Shown here piece by piece: positions 60,445 through 64,000 of a stretch of DNA of 64,000 bases. The stretch spans positions 1,860,001 through 1,924,000 of the forward strand of contig NC_009376.1 of the NCBI RefSeq assembly GCF_000016385.1. The letters are read 5' to 3'. Made by a program: the position numbers and the translations under genes. The DNA is from Pyrobaculum arsenaticum DSM 13514 (lineage in GTDB: Archaea > Thermoproteota > Thermoprotei > Thermoproteales > Thermoproteaceae). Position 1 is the stretch's first letter; each line of letters opens with the position of its first letter. The notes under the pieces are model-generated. The model was not told where the DNA came from. It was given only the letters and a program-made list of their open reading frames with translations, and made no database searches.

Positions 60445-60677
60445 TTATAGACATTCTCAATTTAAAAATATATACCAAAGAAAATTTAGCGCCAACAGGA
60501 ACGCATGGCCATGAGATTTAGTACTATATGCGGACGCGGAGCGGCGGAGCACGTGATTTAGCCAAATAAAATACCAACGCACGGCACCTCACGATTTAAC
60601 ATATGAAAGAGTTTGCAGATATTGAGCCGCATGTAGTTGGCAAACTGCAGTAGCCCTTGATCCCGCACATGCGTTTG
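60445..60677. other. Intergenic region with a possible hairpin
   Basis: About 230 bp. A GATTTAACATATG TATA-like element at 60592-60604 precedes an inverted repeat AGTTTGC (60610-60616) / GCAAACT (60640-60646). This could be a short RNA or a terminator of the gene to the right. There is no coding frame. Confidence 0.3.
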
Positions 60678-61289
60678 TTACAGTATTTGTCGTTGTAGTT
60701 TTTGTATTGACATGCGAAGCTTTCTACCTCTTATCTTCAAGACTAGAAAAAGAATTGGGGAAGTTACGTGACTTGTCATCGCCTTCGGTAGGGAGATAGC
60801 TAATATAGACGCGCACAATACGTGGAATACTAGGAGAGTAGAGGCGAGATTTATTTCTCTGGGGTATGTAAGGGCCATCTCTACCAGGTACTGCCGAGGC
60901 GCCACGAGGCCTTGGAAGACGCCAGAAATGGCGCATGACAGTGTCAATAACGACACAAAAAGGTACCCCTTATCGCGTTCTTTTCTTGTGGCTATTAAAA
61001 AACTTAAAAATACAAAAGCGGTGATGCCCACGGCAGTGCCAATTTTTGGCAAAAGCGGATCAACGTTCTTAACAAAGATAAATAAATGTCCAAATAGCGA
61101 TGTAATTATCGAGATGTGAAACATGATTGAGGCAAAGCGTAGTGAGGGGTTTAGAATAGACCCGAAAATAAAGAAACGGTACACATCTTGTGGAGACACC
61201 GCCATTTTTGCCTCTGCAACGGCTTTAGAGACTTGGTAGAGAGAGGCGGCCAGAGAGACTGCTAGTATAGAGACGAAAATCGCCAACAC
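60678..61289 (-). CDS. Membrane cytochrome b-like protein (DsrM/NarI/HdrE type)
   Basis: This 203-residue protein has about six hydrophobic helices with histidines placed as possible heme ligands (MFHISIITSLFGHLF and LLVFHVLCAS). NarI/HdrE/DsrM membrane subunits have this pattern. It is divergent from the HdrD/DsrK-like gene, with only 87 bp between starts, and the DsrC-like gene follows that one. It is shorter than a usual DsrM. The GTG start is supported by GTATAAAAAC ~23 nt upstream. The family assignment is inference from helices and neighbours. Confidence 0.55.
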   Translation of the reverse strand: MLAIFVSILAVSLAASLYQVSKAVAEAKMAVSPQDVYRFFIFGSILNPSLRFASIMFHISIITSLFGHLFIFVKNVDPLLPKIGTAVGITAFVFLSFLIATRKERDKGYLFVSLLTLSCAISGVFQGLVAPRQYLVEMALTYPREINLASTLLVFHVLCASILAISLPKAMTSHVTSPILFLVLKIRGRKLRMSIQKLQRQIL

Positions 61290-61376
61290 AGCATTTCCTA
61301 TGCCATGTTTTTATACTATACCTATGTAGATTTTACATTTCACGAAGTATTAAAAACTCGGAGGCTGGCCTACGTC

Positions 61377-62564
61377 ATGGTCGCTTTTTATCCACATTTT
61401 GTAAGCGCCTCTTGTACAAGATGTGGCAACTGCGTGGAAATCTGCCCCTCGTACATGGCGACAGGTGAGATAAAGAATTCGCCTATGGGCAGGCTTGAGC
61501 TAATAAGACGTGGCGCCGCTCCCGAGGAATTATTCACAAGTTTTTCAAAATGTACAATGTGCAAGAGGTGCGCATACCGTTGCCCTTTGGGACTTGACGT
61601 AGCTGAGGTGACGCGGATAGTGCGTGAGAGCTTGGCGAGAATAGGATACGCCCAGCCCTACGTACAGAAAGTCGTGGGGAACTTCCTAAAAACTGGTAAT
61701 AACATAGGGATGACGCCTAAAGTGGTAGAAATGGCCATTAGAGTAGCGGTGAGAAGAGCCGAGAAGGAAAAGGGCGATGCGCCTCGGGTTTTCCTACACA
61801 TGGACGGCGCTTATAGAGAGGCAGTCTCGGGCGCTGAGGAAGCGCCGCGGCGGAAGTACGCTCTGCTCTTCCCCTCGTCGTCGGACATTTTCGAATTTGA
61901 CGCGGCCCTGAGGGGGTACATATATGTACTGCACAGGTTGGGCTTCGACGTTGTTATTAGTTTAAAGGTGCCGGACACCGCAAACTACGGCTACTACCTC
62001 TCTACTGAGAGCATGTACAAAATTGCCGAAATGTACCTTGCGGAGATCCGGAAGGTGTCGCCGGCCTTGGTGGTTTTCGGCGAATGTGGCCACGGGTGGC
62101 ACGTATTCGTAAGCATAGTAGCTCCTAAGACGTCTACGCCCTCCTTCCACATACACCAACTTACCTACAGGGCGTACACCCGCGGCGTGTTGAGGCTAGA
62201 AAAGGTGGACGTAGAACGTCCCGTGGTATATATGGATCCATGCAACTACTCACGCGGCGCATTGCCTATTGTGAAAGAGCCAAGGGCTTTGCTAAAAGCG
62301 ATAGTGGGGGACTTCGCCGAGGTGTGGATCGAGCCAAGAGACTCAATTTGCTGTCTCGGCGGAGGGGGACTTATCGCGCCTGAAATGTTAAACACCGCTG
62401 TGAAGTATTGGCAAAAACTCAGGAAGAGGCTAAGCCTAGGTGCAAAAACTGTTGTCAGGCCTTGTGCTACGTGTAAGGCGCAGTTAAAAAGAGTGTTCAA
62501 CGCCATGGGCCTCGATGCCAATGTTACGGGGGTTATAGAACTTGTATACAAGGCAGTTAGGTAG
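61377..62564 (+). CDS. HdrD/DsrK-like Fe-S protein with CCG domains
   Basis: This ~395-residue protein starts with two [4Fe-4S] motifs, CTRCGNCVEICP and CTMCKRCAYRCP. Two CCG domains follow, the first with PCNYSRG, the second with CCLGGGG and PCATCKAQL. This is the layout of heterodisulfide reductase HdrD and DsrK, which reduce disulfides with electrons from a membrane b-type cytochrome. With DsrC-like and DsrM-like neighbours it fits a DsrMK-type complex. ATG 61377 is chosen, ~25 nt after GTATTAAAAAC. Confidence 0.82.
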   Translation: MVAFYPHFVSASCTRCGNCVEICPSYMATGEIKNSPMGRLELIRRGAAPEELFTSFSKCTMCKRCAYRCPLGLDVAEVTRIVRESLARIGYAQPYVQKVVGNFLKTGNNIGMTPKVVEMAIRVAVRRAEKEKGDAPRVFLHMDGAYREAVSGAEEAPRRKYALLFPSSSDIFEFDAALRGYIYVLHRLGFDVVISLKVPDTANYGYYLSTESMYKIAEMYLAEIRKVSPALVVFGECGHGWHVFVSIVAPKTSTPSFHIHQLTYRAYTRGVLRLEKVDVERPVVYMDPCNYSRGALPIVKEPRALLKAIVGDFAEVWIEPRDSICCLGGGGLIAPEMLNTAVKYWQKLRKRLSLGAKTVVRPCATCKAQLKRVFNAMGLDANVTGVIELVYKAVR

Positions 62565-62895
62565 AGCTTAACACTTGCGATAAACAGCCCGTGGGCGGCT
62601 CAGCTCCTGCCAGTATGCAAATTACGTCATAGCGTCCGCCAAACAAAGCTAGGATAGTACGCCGGTCAATGGCCATATCGGACTCTACTACAGAAATAGG
62701 CGGACAAGTCCCGTATTGAAGCCAAAACTCCCTGACGTATTTGACAATTTTCGCAACGTCATCTGTGAATTTTATGCCATTTGCCTCGGCTAAGGCTCTG
62801 GCCAGCTCTATACTCCATTCCTCCGCTTTTTTAGGTACGCAGTTAACCAGCTCTATTCTTTTTCCGTGTATCACCACGGCGCTGGGACACTTCAT
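62557..62895 (-). CDS. DsrC/TusE-like sulfur carrier protein
   Basis: This 112-residue protein follows the DsrC pattern: ELARALAEANGIKFTDD, KYVREFWLQYGTCPPISVV and a C-terminal ICILAGAEPPTGC. The two cysteines are exactly ten residues apart, as in true DsrC. In DsrC the second cysteine is nearly the last residue; here eight more residues (LSQVLSST) follow. DsrC carries sulfur for sulfite reductase and is reduced by DsrMK. The gene converges on the HdrD/DsrK-like gene with an 8-bp overlap. Confidence 0.78.
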   Translation of the reverse strand: MKCPSAVVIHGKRIELVNCVPKKAEEWSIELARALAEANGIKFTDDVAKIVKYVREFWLQYGTCPPISVVESDMAIDRRTILALFGGRYDVICILAGAEPPTGCLSQVLSST

Positions 62896-63055
62896 GAAGT
62901 TAAATTATATTTTGATATTTAGAGCGTTATTGTGTATTTTCTGCACTAAGTTTATAATACATATAATTACATAAAAATTTGAAAAATTTATTAAAAATTT
63001 AATTAAAAAAATTATGAAATTAACTTGGTGCAAATCGAAATCTTCGTGTCAAGGT
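62896..63055. other. Very AT-rich intergenic region
   Basis: About 160 bp between the dsrC-like start and the pyrC stop, nearly all A/T from 62900 to 63015, with runs of A and T. It must carry the dsrC-like promoter on the minus strand, but TATA candidates are too many to pick one. No coding frame or RNA is evident. Confidence 0.45.
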
Positions 63056-64000
63056 TTATTGTGGAGGTTGAAGGCTGTACGTCTCGCCGGTTTTGAAATA
63101 TATTTTCCCCCGCACAGCGGTGGCTTCGACTTGGCCAAACGCCTTAAATTTTTCAAAAGGCGTGAATTTACAACTACCTGCGAAGTCGCTACCCCGTATT
63201 TCGAATTCCTCAAGTCTCACGACGGTGAATAGACCCCTAGCCACGTCGACGTCAACTCCGAGGAGGCGGGATGGTCTAAAAGAGTACAGCCTAACTACGT
63301 CGTCTAGCGACACAACTCCCCGCTTCCAGAGACTCAGCAGAAGACTCAGCGCAATGTCTATGCTACAGATGCCCGGTGGCGGGTTTCCAGATCGTTTTTC
63401 TTCCAGCGTGTGCGGGGCGTGGTCTGTGGCGTATATATCAATTAGCCCCGACGCCAAGGCGGCGAGGAGTCTCTTTCTAATTTCAGGAGTCCTTAGCCTA
63501 GGGTTTACTAGACACAGCGCGGGGTCTTTGCAGTTGTCCACATCTAGCAAGAGGTGGTGCGGAGTCGCGTCAACAGAGGCCCACCCTCTGGTAGCTTCTG
63601 CGGTGTACGGCAGAGTTATGTGTGTCAGGTGTACTCTCGCCCCGGTTCTATGAACTATCTGGCGGACTTTCTCAACACACGCCACCTCGGCGTCAGGCGG
63701 CCTTTCGCCGTTTCTGAAATACGCGGGATCCTCGCAGTGGAAAACCAAGACGCACCGGAGCGTGGCGCACCGCTCTGCCAGCTTCTCTACATGTTGCCAG
63801 CCAAATCTGGCCACGTCTTCTGGGTATATCTTAACCGACCGCGGCCTCGCTTGGTCCAGCTCGGCCACTTTCTCCGGTACTCCCATGTGCAACTTGTACA
63901 AAATGGGTAGGCCACTCCCTTGTTCTACTCGCTTTCTGTAAAGCTCAGCTGTTCTTATATGGGGTGAGGTATTCGGCATATCCGCCACTGCTACGACCCC
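63056..64000 (-). CDS. pyrC: Dihydroorotase (5' end beyond window)
   Basis: The frame is open at the right edge, reading GVVAVADMPNTSPH, so the start and the HxH metal motif lie outside the window; 314 residues are seen. It matches class I dihydroorotase: the DMPNTSPH substrate segment, VFHCEDP, VHLTHITLP, DATPHHLL, and YATDHAPHT with the catalytic Asp, followed by GICSIDIALSLLL. The expected carboxylated lysine segment is KIYPEDV. It makes dihydroorotate for pyrimidine synthesis. Confidence 0.92.
   Translation of the reverse strand, partial: GVVAVADMPNTSPHIRTAELYRKRVEQGSGLPILYKLHMGVPEKVAELDQARPRSVKIYPEDVARFGWQHVEKLAERCATLRCVLVFHCEDPAYFRNGERPPDAEVACVEKVRQIVHRTGARVHLTHITLPYTAEATRGWASVDATPHHLLLDVDNCKDPALCLVNPRLRTPEIRKRLLAALASGLIDIYATDHAPHTLEEKRSGNPPPGICSIDIALSLLLSLWKRGVVSLDDVVRLYSFRPSRLLGVDVDVARGLFTVVRLEEFEIRGSDFAGSCKFTPFEKFKAFGQVEATAVRGKIYFKTGETYSLQPPQ

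Noticed and set aside
1..64000. CRISPR array, insertion sequence, prophage or replication origin
   Set aside because: I saw no regularly spaced repeats, transposase, integrase, phage genes or origin-type repeats near a cdc6/orc gene.

Overview
The window comes from a hyperthermophilic crenarchaeon of the Thermoproteales, most likely a Pyrobaculum species. The supporting signs are an archaeal 7S SRP RNA, thermosome, archaeal EF-2, archaeal riboflavin synthase, a bifunctional PGI/PMI of the type known from Pyrobaculum aerophilum, tRNA introns at non-canonical positions, C/D-box sRNA candidates, a tungsten-type aldehyde:ferredoxin oxidoreductase and DsrK/DsrC-like sulfur genes. Most genes look leaderless, with an A/T-rich TATA box about 25 nt before the start codon. 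I used that spacing to choose many starts. Genes are packed tightly, with 1-4 bp stop/start overlaps on the same strand and many convergent 4-bp overlaps. The species cannot be fixed from the sequence alone. I see no CRISPR array, insertion sequence or prophage.

Layout. 1-5.1 kb: PhoU-like and DUF1614 genes, ribC and a nikR-JAMM-pepQ operon sharing one palindromic TATA element, a Cys-rich protein, SRP RNA, a broken small membrane-protein gene and a wHTH regulator. 5.1-12.5 kb: FAD oxidase, intron-bearing tRNA-Arg, TatD-like hydrolase, AOR, DegT aminotransferase, MIP18-family protein and TusA. 12.5-17 kb: citramalate synthase with an apparent 5' frameshift, thioesterase, VWA protein and a secreted protein. 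17-22.4 kb: tRNA-Leu, intron-bearing tRNA-Met, sRNA candidates, a truncated transporter, acyl-CoA dehydrogenase, PRTase-type regulator, CBS protein and queC.

22.7-35.3 kb is dominated by aromatic amino-acid synthesis. DAHP synthase and TyrRS are on the minus strand; split transketolase, aroB, aroA and an epimerase form one plus-strand operon; aroE-aroC follow after ADH, PhoH-KH, NUDIX and proC. The two transketolase subunits probably supply erythrose 4-phosphate to the DAHP synthase. aroD and a shikimate kinase are not in the window.

35.3-50.4 kb: an isolated NuoD, glycosyltransferase, folE, SDR, surface protein, Lrp regulator, M1 aminopeptidase with HEAT repeats plus upp, prepilin peptidase, PGI/PMI, Rpo8-like subunit, then a mini-TFB / secretion ATPase / membrane protein operon, and thermosome. 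50.4-60.5 kb: a FecCD-type ABC transporter, EF-2, and a ThiB-type ABC transporter whose ATPase sits with an RHH regulator. 60.7-64 kb: a divergent DsrM-like / DsrK-like pair with a DsrC-like protein, and the C-terminal part of dihydroorotase running off the window.

The most unusual signals are small indels in G/C homopolymers next to leaderless start codons (citramalate synthase, proC, perhaps transketolase), tRNA introns in the T-loop and anticodon stem, three C/D-box sRNA candidates with good box spacing, several gene relics, a DsrC-like protein with a tail beyond its catalytic cysteine, and a single-cyclin-repeat TFB heading a pilus-type operon.
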